Position numbers and translations under genes: made by a program. Under the pieces are notes generated by a model. It saw nothing but the letters and a program-made list of their open reading frames with translations, searched no databases and had not been told where the DNA came from. A DNA stretch of 64,000 nucleotides, from the NCBI GenBank assembly GCA_046594445.1, contig JBKJSM010000075.1, forward strand, positions 44,361 through 108,360, read 5' to 3'. Source of the stretch: Gaiellasilicea sp046594445 (GTDB taxonomy: Bacteria; Actinomycetota; Thermoleophilia; Gaiellales; Gaiellaceae). Below, in pieces: positions 15,105 to 22,921 of the stretch; position 1 is the first letter of the stretch; each line of letters opens with the position of its first letter.

Positions 15105-15431
15105 ATGTCGCACGCAACTCGTAACGCACACATCCAGTCGCTGTACCGAGAAGTCAACGAGGGCATCGCCCTGATGGGCAAGGGCTGGGACACCCCGATG
15201 CTGGAGCTGCTCTGCGAGTGCGGCACCGCGCGCTGCACCGAGCGGATCGAGATGAGCCCGGACGACTACGAGCTCCTCCGCGCCGATGCGACCCGTTTCG
15301 TGCTCCGTCCTGGACACGAGGACGGCGCGGCCGAGACCGTCGTTCGCTCCACCCCGGAGTACCTGATCGTCGCCAACCACGGACGCGCCGCGACCGTGGC
15401 GATCCGCAAGGATCCCCGGACCGCGCGCTAG
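15105..15431 (+). CDS. Conserved small cysteine-containing protein of unknown function
   Basis: A 108-residue soluble protein. The centre has LLCECGTARCTERIEM, a C-x-C-x4-C cluster that could bind metal, followed by SPDDYELLRADATRFVLRPG and a C-terminal beta-rich part ending DPRTAR. I recognise the pattern as recurrent in actinobacteria but know no function. tRNA-Gly begins 13 bp after its stop on the same strand and may be cotranscribed. Confidence 0.7.
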   Translation: MSHATRNAHIQSLYREVNEGIALMGKGWDTPMLELLCECGTARCTERIEMSPDDYELLRADATRFVLRPGHEDGAAETVVRSTPEYLIVANHGRAATVAIRKDPRTAR

Positions 15432-15444
15432 AATCCCCGTCGAC

Positions 15445-15517
15445 GCGGGTGTAGCTCAGTTGGTAGAGCATCAGCTTCCCAAGCTGAGGGTCGTGGGTTC
15501 GAGTCCCATCGCCCGCT
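15445..15517 (+). tRNA. tRNA-Gly (CCC)
   Basis: A 73-nt cloverleaf: acceptor GCGGGTG/CGCCCGC (one G-U), D-stem GCTC/GAGC, anticodon stem TCAGC/GCTGA with loop TTCCCAA (anticodon CCC), T-stem GTGGG/CCCAT with TTCGAGT. Discriminator T; CCA not encoded. Confidence 0.96.
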
Positions 15518-15541
15518 TTCTGCGAGACGTCGCGCCGACGC

Positions 15542-16288
15542 TTACTCGCAGCCGATGCCGTCGTTGTCGGCGTCGAGCCGATAGGGGTCGGCGCCGATCA
15601 CCTGCACTGGCGCCTTGCCGAGCGCGCGCACGTCTGGGCAGTTGAGATCGCCCACGATCGGCAGGCAGTTGGAGTAGTTCGGATGACAGCCGGCTGACGG
15701 CGATGGTGTGGCGGATGGAAGCGGGGTTGCGACCGGAGCCGGAGCCGGGGTGGCCGTCGGCGCAGGCGGAGTCGCCGGAGCTGCACACGCCGTGTACAGA
15801 CCTGCGTTGGCGCTCTTTGCGGAGGCCGCCGCGGAGCGGTACGCCGTCAACCGCGCGAACGGCCGCTCGAAGACGTACACCGCGGCGTATCCCTCCCTGA
15901 CCAGGCGGACACCGAGATCTTGGCTACCGCCGATGTCGACGTACGCCAGCAGGCGGCTGTAGCGATCACGCGTGTCCTGCGTGGGATCACCGCGGAGAAC
16001 GACGCGCTTCCCGAGCGTGAGGCTCGTCGTCCTGTGCGAGGCCTGCGTGAAGTAGCAAGCCCCCCGCTCCGGAGTGTCGATGCCGATCACACGCACGCGC
16101 TCGCGCATGCCGCTGGCTAGCGTGACGTCGAGCGTGTCGCCGTCGATAACGCGCGTGACGATGCCGGGATACGAGAAGCGCCCGTCGCTAGCCGCTTCAG
16201 CCTGGTCGGAGGAGGGAAGTCCCGAAAGCAGCCCGAACCCGAGCAGGCCTGACAGTGCCGCCGCAGATACCGCCCACCTCACTGCCAA
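15542..16288 (-). CDS. Secreted staphylococcal-type nuclease with C-terminal Excalibur-like domain
   Basis: A 248-residue exported nuclease. After a signal peptide (about residues 1-33) comes a TNase domain with VIDGDTLDV, RVRVIGIDTPERG and DRYSRLLAYV, covering the calcium site and the catalytic Arg/Glu/Arg. A Pro/Ala/Thr linker (about 165-198) leads to a Cys-rich module ending DADNDGIGCE, the Excalibur calcium-binding signature. It probably degrades extracellular DNA or RNA. Start is TTG at 16288 or GTG at 16282. Confidence 0.9.
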   Translation of the reverse strand: MAVRWAVSAAALSGLLGFGLLSGLPSSDQAEAASDGRFSYPGIVTRVIDGDTLDVTLASGMRERVRVIGIDTPERGACYFTQASHRTTSLTLGKRVVLRGDPTQDTRDRYSRLLAYVDIGGSQDLGVRLVREGYAAVYVFERPFARLTAYRSAAASAKSANAGLYTACAAPATPPAPTATPAPAPVATPLPSATPSPSAGCHPNYSNCLPIVGDLNCPDVRALGKAPVQVIGADPYRLDADNDGIGCE

Positions 16289-16319
16289 CCATTGTTAGCG
16301 CGATTGTCCTTTTAGTACA

Positions 16320-16335
16320 AGCGGCTGGCGCCGCT
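16320..16335 (-). terminator. Short hairpin at the end of the glpX-fda unit
   Basis: A six-bp stem AGCGGC/GCCGCT with a four-base loop touches the last base of the aldolase stop codon. The downstream strand reads TGTACTAAAAGG, so a factor-independent role is uncertain. Confidence 0.35.
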
Positions 16336-17363
16336 CAGCTCGAGCGGGCGAGCTCCTCCATCTCAGTCGAGTAGCGGCCGCCGACGGCGGCGCTGTTGCA
16401 GCGAGACCGGAGCGCGAGCTGCGCCTGGCCAGCCTCGACGTTCGACGCGTCGCCCCCCCAAGCCGCGATCGCCGGCGCCTGCAGGGCGCGCCCGTACGAG
16501 AACGAGAGCGCCCACGGCTGCGGTCCGCGCGAGTTGATCGCGTTCAGGTTCTCGCTCGCCTGCTGGTCGGTCTGGCCGCCTGAGAGGAAGACGATCCCGG
16601 GCACGGCCGCAGGGACGGTCTCGCGGAAGCACCTGAGCGTCCAGTCGGCGACCTCGTCGGCGCTCGCCTGCGTCGGCGAGCCCTTGCCGGAGAGAACCAT
16701 GTTCGGCTTCAGCAGGATCCCTTCGAGGTCGACGCGCTGGTGGTAGAGCTCGTCGAAGACCTTGTGCAGCGTCCGCTTGGTGGCGCGATAACACGTCTCG
16801 ATGTCGTTGTCGGCGTCCATCAACACCTCGGGCTCGACGATCGGGACGATTCCCTGCTCCTGGCACAGGGCCGCGTAGCGAGCGAGCGCATGCGCGTTGA
16901 CCTGGATGCAGTAGGCCGTCGGGATGCCGTCGCCGATCGTGATCACGGCGCGCCACTTGGCGAAGCGCGCGCCGAGCCCGCGGTACTCCTCGAGGCGCTC
17001 GCGCAGCCCGTCCAGCCCTTCGGTCAGCTTCTCGCCCGGCGCGCCCGCGAGCTCCTTGGCGCCGGTGTCGACCTTGATCCCCGGGATGATCCCCTTGTCC
17101 GCGAGGTAGCTCGCGAACGGGGTGCCGTCGGCGCTCGACTGCCGCAGCGTCTCGTCGTAGAGGATGACGCCGCTGACGAACTCCTCGAGCCCGGGCGTCG
17201 TGAAGAGCATGTCGCGGTAGGCGCGGCGATTCTCCTCCGTCGACTCGAGCGAGATCGTGTCGAAACGCTTTTCGATCGTCCCCGAGCTCTCATCGGCGGC
17301 GAGGATCCCCCTGTCGCCGGCGACGAGCGCCCTGGCGGTCTCGTGTAGGCCGTTGTCAGCCAT
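16335..17363 (-). CDS. Fructose-bisphosphate aldolase, class I
   Basis: A 342-residue Schiff-base aldolase of the eukaryotic-like class I family, interconverting fructose 1,6-bisphosphate with dihydroxyacetone phosphate and glyceraldehyde 3-phosphate. The Lys region GILLKPNMVLSGKG (about residue 220), the opening GDRGILAADESSGTIEKRF and FLSGGQTDQQAS (about 270) are all intact. The gene overlaps glpX by 8 bp. Coupling to fructose bisphosphatase suggests a gluconeogenic or two-way role beside the glycolysis genes at 27.7-32 kb. Confidence 0.95.
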   Translation of the reverse strand: MADNGLHETARALVAGDRGILAADESSGTIEKRFDTISLESTEENRRAYRDMLFTTPGLEEFVSGVILYDETLRQSSADGTPFASYLADKGIIPGIKVDTGAKELAGAPGEKLTEGLDGLRERLEEYRGLGARFAKWRAVITIGDGIPTAYCIQVNAHALARYAALCQEQGIVPIVEPEVLMDADNDIETCYRATKRTLHKVFDELYHQRVDLEGILLKPNMVLSGKGSPTQASADEVADWTLRCFRETVPAAVPGIVFLSGGQTDQQASENLNAINSRGPQPWALSFSYGRALQAPAIAAWGGDASNVEAGQAQLALRSRCNSAAVGGRYSTEMEELARSS

Positions 17364-18348
17364 CTCGCTGTCCTTTCATCAGTTGTCGAACCTTCTCGGA
17401 CGGGTGATAGGCGGCGATCCGGCGAACCGTCCCGGAGCGCGAGCGCATCACGATCGACTCGGTCTCGACACCGGTGCCGCTGACGCGCACGCCGCGGAGG
17501 AAGACGCCGCTCGTGACACCGGTGGCGGCGACGAAGACGTCCTCGCCGGAGACGAGGTCGTTCGTCGTCAGCACGCGATCGAGGTCGACGCCGGCGTCGA
17601 GGAGCGCCTGCCGCTCCTCGTCCGAGCGCGGCCAGAGCTTGCCCTGGATCGCGCCGCGCAGGCACTTGATCGCGGCGGCGGAAATGACGCCCTCCGGGGT
17701 ACCGCCGATCCCCATCAGCATGTCGACGCCCGCGAAGGCCTGCGCAGCCGCGATCGAGGGAGCGACGTCGCCGTCGCGGATTAGGTTGACGCGGGCGCCG
17801 GACTGGCGCAACTCGCCGATCAGCTCGACGTGGCGGTCGCGCTCGAGCACGACGACGGTCACCTCCGAGACGTCGAGGCCTTTCGCCTTCGCGACCGCTC
17901 GCACGTTCTCGGTCGGAGTCGCGTCGATGTCGATCGCCTCCGCCGCCTCAGGCCCGACGGCGATCTTGTCCATGTAGAAAGCGGCGCCCGGGTCAAACAT
18001 GGTCCCGCGCTCGGCGACGGCGATCACGGCGATCGCATTCGGCTGTCCGAGGGCGGTCAGCCGCGTTCCCTCGAGCGGGTCGACGGCGACGTCGACGGCG
18101 GGACCGGTGCCGTCGCCCACCTCCTCGCCGTTGTAGAGCATCGGCGCCTCGTCCTTCTCCCCCTCGCCGATCACGACGACGCCGTTCATCCGCACGGTGT
18201 CTAGCACGAGGCGCATCGCGTCGACCGCCGCAGCGTCGGCCTTCTCCTTCTCCCCGCGCCCGACCCAACCGGACGCGGCCAGCGCAGCGGCCTCGGTGAC
18301 GCGGACGAGCTCGAGGGCGAGGTTACGGTCGGGTGCTTCGGCGCTCAT
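17356..18348 (-). CDS. glpX: Fructose-1,6-bisphosphatase, class II
   Basis: A 330-residue GlpX-type phosphatase. Metal and substrate motifs GEGEKDEAPML (about 80), AVDPLEGTRL (about 91) and GIGGTPEGV (about 190) are present. It removes the C1 phosphate of fructose 1,6-bisphosphate, the key gluconeogenic step. It is the first gene of the pair with class I aldolase. In many actinobacteria GlpX is the only FBPase, so it is likely essential for growth on acids or amino acids. Confidence 0.95.
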   Translation of the reverse strand: MSAEAPDRNLALELVRVTEAAALAASGWVGRGEKEKADAAAVDAMRLVLDTVRMNGVVVIGEGEKDEAPMLYNGEEVGDGTGPAVDVAVDPLEGTRLTALGQPNAIAVIAVAERGTMFDPGAAFYMDKIAVGPEAAEAIDIDATPTENVRAVAKAKGLDVSEVTVVVLERDRHVELIGELRQSGARVNLIRDGDVAPSIAAAQAFAGVDMLMGIGGTPEGVISAAAIKCLRGAIQGKLWPRSDEERQALLDAGVDLDRVLTTNDLVSGEDVFVAATGVTSGVFLRGVRVSGTGVETESIVMRSRSGTVRRIAAYHPSEKVRQLMKGQRDG

Positions 18349-18369
18349 GCGCCGACAACTCTATGCGCG

Positions 18370-19311
18370 CTACGGCGTGGTCGTCGCGGACTTCAGGAAG
18401 GTCGACGGGTCGAGCAGATTGCCCTGGCCGGCCGGCAGGAAGACGATCTGCGGCGGCGCCTCCTTGAGGATCTGGAGCGCCTCGAACTGAAGGTTGCGAT
18501 CGGTCAGCGAGCTCGCGCGGAGCCGCTGCGCCTGCGCCTGGCCGCGTGCGCGCTCGATCTCCTGCTGCGCCTCGGCCTTCGACTGCTCCACCTTCTGCGT
18601 CGCGGCGAGCGCGTCCTGGGTGGCGACCTGCTTGCGCTCGATCGCCTCGGTGAACTCCTTGGGGAAGTCGAGGTCGTTGATCAGGAAGTCGACGACGTCG
18701 ATCGAGAAGCCGGCGAGCTGGCGGTTGAGCTCGGCCTGCACGGCGCCGCGGATCCGCTCGCGGTTCGGCGCCACAGAAACGCTCTTGAAGTTGACCGTCT
18801 CGTTCTTGAAGACCTGGAAGACGCGCGGCGCGACGACCTTCTCGAAGTAGGTCGCCCCGACGTCCGTGTAGAGCTCCTGGACGGCCTTGTCGCTGACGCG
18901 GTAGTTGAGCGTGACGACCGCGTACACCGGCTGCGTCTCCTCGCTGATCGCGGGACCGCTCGCGATCGTGCCCTCGGCCGGCCCGGTGCGATCGTCCATC
19001 TGGAAGCGCTGACTCTCGACCTGCGTCGAGACCTCCTCGGCGCTCTGCCAGGGTGAGATCGTCTGGAAGCCGTCGCCCCGCTGGCCGACGATCTCGCCGA
19101 ACTGGCGCACGACGAGCACGTGACCGGCGTTGACCGAGTGGAAGGAGCGCCAAGCGCCCCAACCGCCCACGACCACGATCACCGCGAGCGCGGAAGCGAG
19201 GATCCAGGCGTTTCCCTCGTCGGCCTTGGCCTGCCGGCGCAGGCCGACGCCGTTGATCACCGCGAGGACGGCGACGATCAGGACGATCGTGGAGATGATC
19301 AAATAGCTCAC
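18370..19311 (-). CDS. SPFH/prohibitin-family membrane protein
   Basis: A 313-residue band-7 protein. Two N-terminal hydrophobic stretches (about 2-22 and 38-56) are followed by the SPFH core (SVNAGHVLVVRQFGEIVGQR onward) and a long Ala/Glu/Gln-rich coiled coil (about 215-265), then a hydrophobic loop PPQIVFLPAG. Such proteins form membrane microdomain scaffolds and modulate proteases such as FtsH. GTG start overlaps the stop of a small membrane protein gene, which is therefore coupled to it. Confidence 0.88.
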   Translation of the reverse strand: MSYLIISTIVLIVAVLAVINGVGLRRQAKADEGNAWILASALAVIVVVGGWGAWRSFHSVNAGHVLVVRQFGEIVGQRGDGFQTISPWQSAEEVSTQVESQRFQMDDRTGPAEGTIASGPAISEETQPVYAVVTLNYRVSDKAVQELYTDVGATYFEKVVAPRVFQVFKNETVNFKSVSVAPNRERIRGAVQAELNRQLAGFSIDVVDFLINDLDFPKEFTEAIERKQVATQDALAATQKVEQSKAEAQQEIERARGQAQAQRLRASSLTDRNLQFEALQILKEAPPQIVFLPAGQGNLLDPSTFLKSATTTP

Positions 19312-19454
19312 TCGGGAGGAGGGATTTCGCGTCGGCGACGCGATTCCTCCTTAGCCCGCCGTCCCTGGCGGACGTTCACGATCGCCCGCGCCAGGAAGGC
19401 GGTGATCGCGATCGAGCTCGCGACGATGCCGAGGATGATCTCGACTTTCAACAC
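19308..19454 (-). CDS. Small single-span membrane protein
   Basis: A 48-residue protein: VLKVEIILGIVASSIAITAF gives one membrane helix, then a highly basic and acidic cytosolic tail (QGRRAKEESRRRRE) ending IPPPE. It starts at GTG 19454 (TTG one codon later), 5 bp after the argS stop, and its stop overlaps the SPFH start as GTGA. The coupling on both sides argues it is real. It may be a small partner of the SPFH protein. Confidence 0.65.
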   Translation of the reverse strand: MLKVEIILGIVASSIAITAFLARAIVNVRQGRRAKEESRRRREIPPPE

Positions 19455-19459
19455 GGTCG

Positions 19460-20977
19460 TTACATCGTGTCCGGTGCGTCGACGCCGATCAAGTCCAGCG
19501 AGCGGGCGATCACGTGCTTCGTCGCGGTGCAGAGCGCGAGCCGGAACGGCTCCGACTCCGAGCCGAGCACCTTGTGCCGGGTGTAGAAGCGGTGGAAGTC
19601 GTCCGCGACCCGGATCGCGTAGGTCGGGATCGCATGCGGGCCGCGCCGCTCGGTCGCCTCGGCGACCACGCCCGGGAACTCCACGAGCCGCTTGATCAGG
19701 TCGCGCTCCTCGACCGCCAGCTCGGCGGGCAGCTCGGCCGAAGGGACGGCTCCCTCCGCATTGCGCAGGATCCCGGCGATCCGCGCGTGCGCGTACTGGA
19801 CGTAGTAGACGGCGTTCTTCTGGCTCTTCTCTGACGCCAGGTCGACATCGATCTCGATCGCCTGGTCGTGGCCGCGCGAGACGAGGTACCAGCGGGCGGC
19901 GTCGACGCCGACCTCGTCGAGGAGCTCGTCGAGCATGACGACGTCGCCGCGCCGCTTCGACATCTTCGCTGCCTCCCCCCCGCGCGTCAGGTGGACGAGC
20001 TGGTAGAGCAGCACCTCCACGCGCTCCGGGTCGTAGCCGAGCATCCGCGCGACCGCGGCGTACCAGTTGCGCGTGCCGTGGTGGTCGGCGCCGAGGACGT
20101 AGAGGGCGCGGTCGAAGCCGCGGTCGAGCTTGTCCGCGAGATAGACGACGTCGGCCGCGCGGTAGGTCGGGACGCCGGTCTCCGAGCGGATCAGCACGCG
20201 GTCGTCCTCGTCGCCGTGCGTGGAGGAGCGCGCCCAGAGCGCGCCGTCCTTCTCATAGGTGTCGAGCCTGGGCAGGAACTCCGGCAGCCGGGCCTCCAGC
20301 TCGCTCTGCTTCGCCCACGAGTCGAAGTGGACACGGAAGCGCTCCATCGTCGTCTCGATCTGGCCGAGCATCACCGGCACCGGGTCCTCCGGCACCGCCG
20401 CAAGCTCCGCGACGTAGTCCCCGTGATAGCCGTCCTCCGGCGGTTCCTCCCCGCGCCGACGGGCCTCGACGGAGGCGCGGAAGAGGTCCATCTGCCGTCC
20501 CGAGTCGTTGTAGTAGTACTCGCGCTCGACCTCGTGGCCGGCGAAGTCGAGCAGGCGGGCGACGCTGTCGCCGTAGGCCCCGTTGCGGGCATGGGCGACG
20601 TGGATCGGGCCAGTCGGGTTGGCGGAGACGAGCTCCACCTGCACCTTCTCCGGCGCTGTCGCCGAACCGCCGCCGTACGCGTCGCCCGCAGCGATCACCT
20701 CCGCGAGCGCGTCTGCGAACCAGGCCGGCGTCAGCCACAGGTTGACGAAGCCGGGCCCCGCGATCTCGGCGCTCTTCACCTGCGGCAGCGCCGCGGCCTG
20801 CTCGACGAGCTCCGCCGCGAGCTCCCGGGGCGCCTGCCTTCGCACGGCCGCCTGGCGCATCGCCACGTTCGTCGCGTAGTCGCCGTGAGTGGGATCACCC
20901 GGCCGTTCCAGCACCACCGGTGCGCCCGCCGCCTCGGCGAGCGCAGCCTCGAGCCGTTGAATCGCCTCCGCCGCCAT
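19460..20977 (-). CDS. argS: Arginyl-tRNA synthetase
   Basis: A 505-residue class I synthetase. The HIGH-type signature is PTGPIHVAHARNGAYGD (about 115-131) and the KMSKS-type loop is AAKMSKRRGDVV (about 340). An N-terminal additional domain and the C-terminal DALR anticodon domain (from about 390, VYYVQYAHARIAGIL) are recognisable. The ATG at 20977 is chosen because the real N-terminus AAEAIQRLEAALAEA starts there; the divergent gene at 20996 leaves 18 bp. tRNA-Arg (CCG) is in the same window. Confidence 0.96.
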   Translation of the reverse strand: MAAEAIQRLEAALAEAAGAPVVLERPGDPTHGDYATNVAMRQAAVRRQAPRELAAELVEQAAALPQVKSAEIAGPGFVNLWLTPAWFADALAEVIAAGDAYGGGSATAPEKVQVELVSANPTGPIHVAHARNGAYGDSVARLLDFAGHEVEREYYYNDSGRQMDLFRASVEARRRGEEPPEDGYHGDYVAELAAVPEDPVPVMLGQIETTMERFRVHFDSWAKQSELEARLPEFLPRLDTYEKDGALWARSSTHGDEDDRVLIRSETGVPTYRAADVVYLADKLDRGFDRALYVLGADHHGTRNWYAAVARMLGYDPERVEVLLYQLVHLTRGGEAAKMSKRRGDVVMLDELLDEVGVDAARWYLVSRGHDQAIEIDVDLASEKSQKNAVYYVQYAHARIAGILRNAEGAVPSAELPAELAVEERDLIKRLVEFPGVVAEATERRGPHAIPTYAIRVADDFHRFYTRHKVLGSESEPFRLALCTATKHVIARSLDLIGVDAPDTM

Positions 20978-20995
20978 CCGGCTATCGTAGGGGCC

Positions 20996-21295
20996 GTGGA
21001 GGACTCGGGCGCCGAGCGCCAGCTCAACATCCAGATCGACGAGAAGCATCTCGCGGGCACGTACGCGAACTTCGCGAACATCTCGTTCTCCGACTACGAG
21101 TTCACGGTTACGTTCGCCCGCCTCGACCACGAGGGCGACGAGGGCGACGTGCCCGGAGTCGTCGTCTCGCGGGTGAACATGTCCACGAAGTTCGCGAAGG
21201 AGCTGCTCGACGCAATGCAGGACTCGTGGTCCAAGTACGCCACCGTCCGCGGGATCCAGAGCCTCCCCGAAGCGCCTCCCCGCGCCGAGAGCTAG
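20996..21295 (+). CDS. DUF3467 protein
   Basis: A 99-residue protein of the DUF3467 family, recognisable by HLAGTYANFANISFSDYEFT and the later VVSRVNMSTKFAKELLDAM. It is soluble, with no enzyme motif visible. The start is GTG with AGGGG just upstream. It is followed after 6 bp by a phosphoesterase gene, so the two are probably cotranscribed. Role unknown. Confidence 0.85.
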   Translation: MEDSGAERQLNIQIDEKHLAGTYANFANISFSDYEFTVTFARLDHEGDEGDVPGVVVSRVNMSTKFAKELLDAMQDSWSKYATVRGIQSLPEAPPRAES

Positions 21296-21301
21296 CCGCT
21301 C

Positions 21302-22021
21302 ATGCGCGTGGCGGTCGTCTCGGACGTCCACTCGAACCTGCACGCGCTCGCGACCGTGCTGGCAGAGATCGACGCCGGGAGATTCGACGCGATTTGGTGC
21401 CTGGGGGACGTGGTCGGCTACGGGCCGCGGCCGAACGAGTGCGCGGCGCTGCTCCGAGAGCGCGCCGCGATCTGCCTTGCCGGCAACCACGACCTCGTCG
21501 TGACCGGGCAGATCACGCTCGCGACGTTCGCCGGCGAAGCGGCCTCGGCGGCGGCCTGGACTCAGACGGTGCTCGACGAGGGGACGCGCGCATTCCTCGA
21601 GTCGCTCTCGCCTCAGGCGACCGCGCCCGGCTCCGAGCTCTTCCACGGCAGCCCGCGCGACCCCGTCTGGGACTACGTGCTCGGCGACGGCGCGGCGCGC
21701 GCGAGCTTCATCGCGACGACCGAGCCGCTCGTGCTTGTCGGTCACAGCCACGTCGCCTTGCACTTCGAGCTCGACGCCGGCGGCGAAACGGCCGACGCAG
21801 GGATGGTGGTGGAGCTCGGCGAGGGGAGGCACCTGCTGAACCCGGGCTCGGTCGGCCAGCCCCGGAACGGCGACCCGCGCGCAGCCTGGCTCGAGATTGA
21901 CAACGCGTCTGCGCGGGCAACCTTTCGCCGTACCGAGTATCCGGTCGAGCGGACGCAGCTCGAGATGCGCGAGGTGGGTCTCCCCGAGGCCCTGGCTGCG
22001 CGGCTCGAGCACGGCGTCTAG
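21302..22021 (+). CDS. Calcineurin-type metallophosphoesterase
   Basis: A 239-residue single-domain phosphoesterase. All metal motifs are there: SDVHSN (residues 7-12), GDVVGYGP (near 40), GNHD (near 62) and GHSHV near 150. It resembles the YfcE/MJ0936 group that hydrolyses phosphodiesters or nucleotides in the cytosol. A more exact substrate cannot be read. It is downstream of the DUF3467 gene. Confidence 0.88.
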   Translation: MRVAVVSDVHSNLHALATVLAEIDAGRFDAIWCLGDVVGYGPRPNECAALLRERAAICLAGNHDLVVTGQITLATFAGEAASAAAWTQTVLDEGTRAFLESLSPQATAPGSELFHGSPRDPVWDYVLGDGAARASFIATTEPLVLVGHSHVALHFELDAGGETADAGMVVELGEGRHLLNPGSVGQPRNGDPRAAWLEIDNASARATFRRTEYPVERTQLEMREVGLPEALAARLEHGV

Positions 22022-22047
22022 CGCGGCCCGACGAGAAACGGAGCGAG

Positions 22048-22536
22048 ATGGCTGAGCTGACGAACATGGAGACCAAGCTGGGCGAGGTGATCGGCCTCGC
22101 GATGGCCGCCCAGGCCGCGACCGAGCGGGTCGAGAAGTTGACGAGCGACCGGAAGCTCGTCGCGGCGCTGAAGACGATGCGGAAAGAAGCCGTGCAAGCC
22201 GAGAAGGACGGCACCGCGGTGGCCGCGTCGATCGCCGGCAAGAAGAGCAAGATCCTCACCGAAGCGCGCTCCGTGAAGACCAAGGGCGCCACGATGATGA
22301 AGACGTACCTCGAACGTGGCTCCGACGAGCTCGACGGATTTGAGTTCCTGACGATGGCCGAGGCCGGCGAGGTCGGGCACTGGTCGGTGCTGCAAGAGCT
22401 GAACAAGCAGGCGCGCCATCCTGGCGTGCGGAAGCTCGTCAGCACGCACCTGCCGATCCAGAAGCGGCACCTGAAGGACGTCATGGCGACGAGCATCCAG
22501 CTCGCGGCGAAGGAAGATGCAAACGCTGAGGCGTAG
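22048..22536 (+). CDS. Alpha-helical, ferritin-like protein
   Basis: A 162-residue protein that is helical almost throughout. The second half has acidic and His residues spaced as in ferritin-like domains: FEFLTMAEAGEVGHWSVL (about 97) and LPIQKRHLKDVM (about 138). A di-iron site is possible but incomplete to my eye, so this is only a fold guess. GAGCGAG precedes the ATG. Its 3' end overlaps the next gene by 20 bp. Confidence 0.6.
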   Translation: MAELTNMETKLGEVIGLAMAAQAATERVEKLTSDRKLVAALKTMRKEAVQAEKDGTAVAASIAGKKSKILTEARSVKTKGATMMKTYLERGSDELDGFEFLTMAEAGEVGHWSVLQELNKQARHPGVRKLVSTHLPIQKRHLKDVMATSIQLAAKEDANAEA

Positions 22537-22921
22537 CGCGCTGCTGCTGCCGGTTCTTGCCGCTGCCGTCGCCGTTGCCGGCTGCGGCAGCGGCGAGCCC
22601 CCGGCGGCGGCGCGCCTGCCGTCGCAGGTGGCGGAAGCCCTCGCGGCGCGAAGCGACGCGGTCGCGCAGCGGCTCGAACAGGGGGATGCCTGTGGGGCGC
22701 GCGCCGAAGCCGAAGCGCTCCAGTTCGACACGATCGCGGCGGTCAACGCAGGCCGCGTTCCGGCGCGTTACCAGGAGGAGCTGGGCTCCTCGGCGGCCAC
22801 GCTCGTTGCTTCGATCGAATGCGTTCCGGCGCCGGTCGAGGACGAGGACGGGGACGGGGACAAGCAGAAGAACAAGGAAAAGGACGACGACGAAGAAGAA
22901 AGAGACGAGGAAGACGACTGA
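22517..22921 (+). CDS. Small lipoprotein with acidic tail
   Basis: A 134-residue predicted lipoprotein: a signal ending VAVAGC (Cys22 lipidated), a helical middle with a Cys pair (C59, C102), and a C-terminal run of about 26 residues that is nearly all Asp, Glu and Lys. The tail may bind cations or a basic partner. Its TGA overlaps the start of a kinase gene. Two other proteins in the next 5 kb end in similar acidic tails. Confidence 0.75.
   Translation: MQTLRRSALLLPVLAAAVAVAGCGSGEPPAAARLPSQVAEALAARSDAVAQRLEQGDACGARAEAEALQFDTIAAVNAGRVPARYQEELGSSAATLVASIECVPAPVEDEDGDGDKQKNKEKDDDEEERDEEDD

Noticed and set aside
20978..22012. Minus-strand extension upstream of ArgS
   Set aside because: It is antisense to the DUF3467 and phosphoesterase genes; ArgS homology starts at 20977.
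22919..22921. TGA between lipoprotein and kinase as a second selenocysteine codon or read-through fusion
   Set aside because: The two genes are in different frames, so decoding the TGA would not join them.
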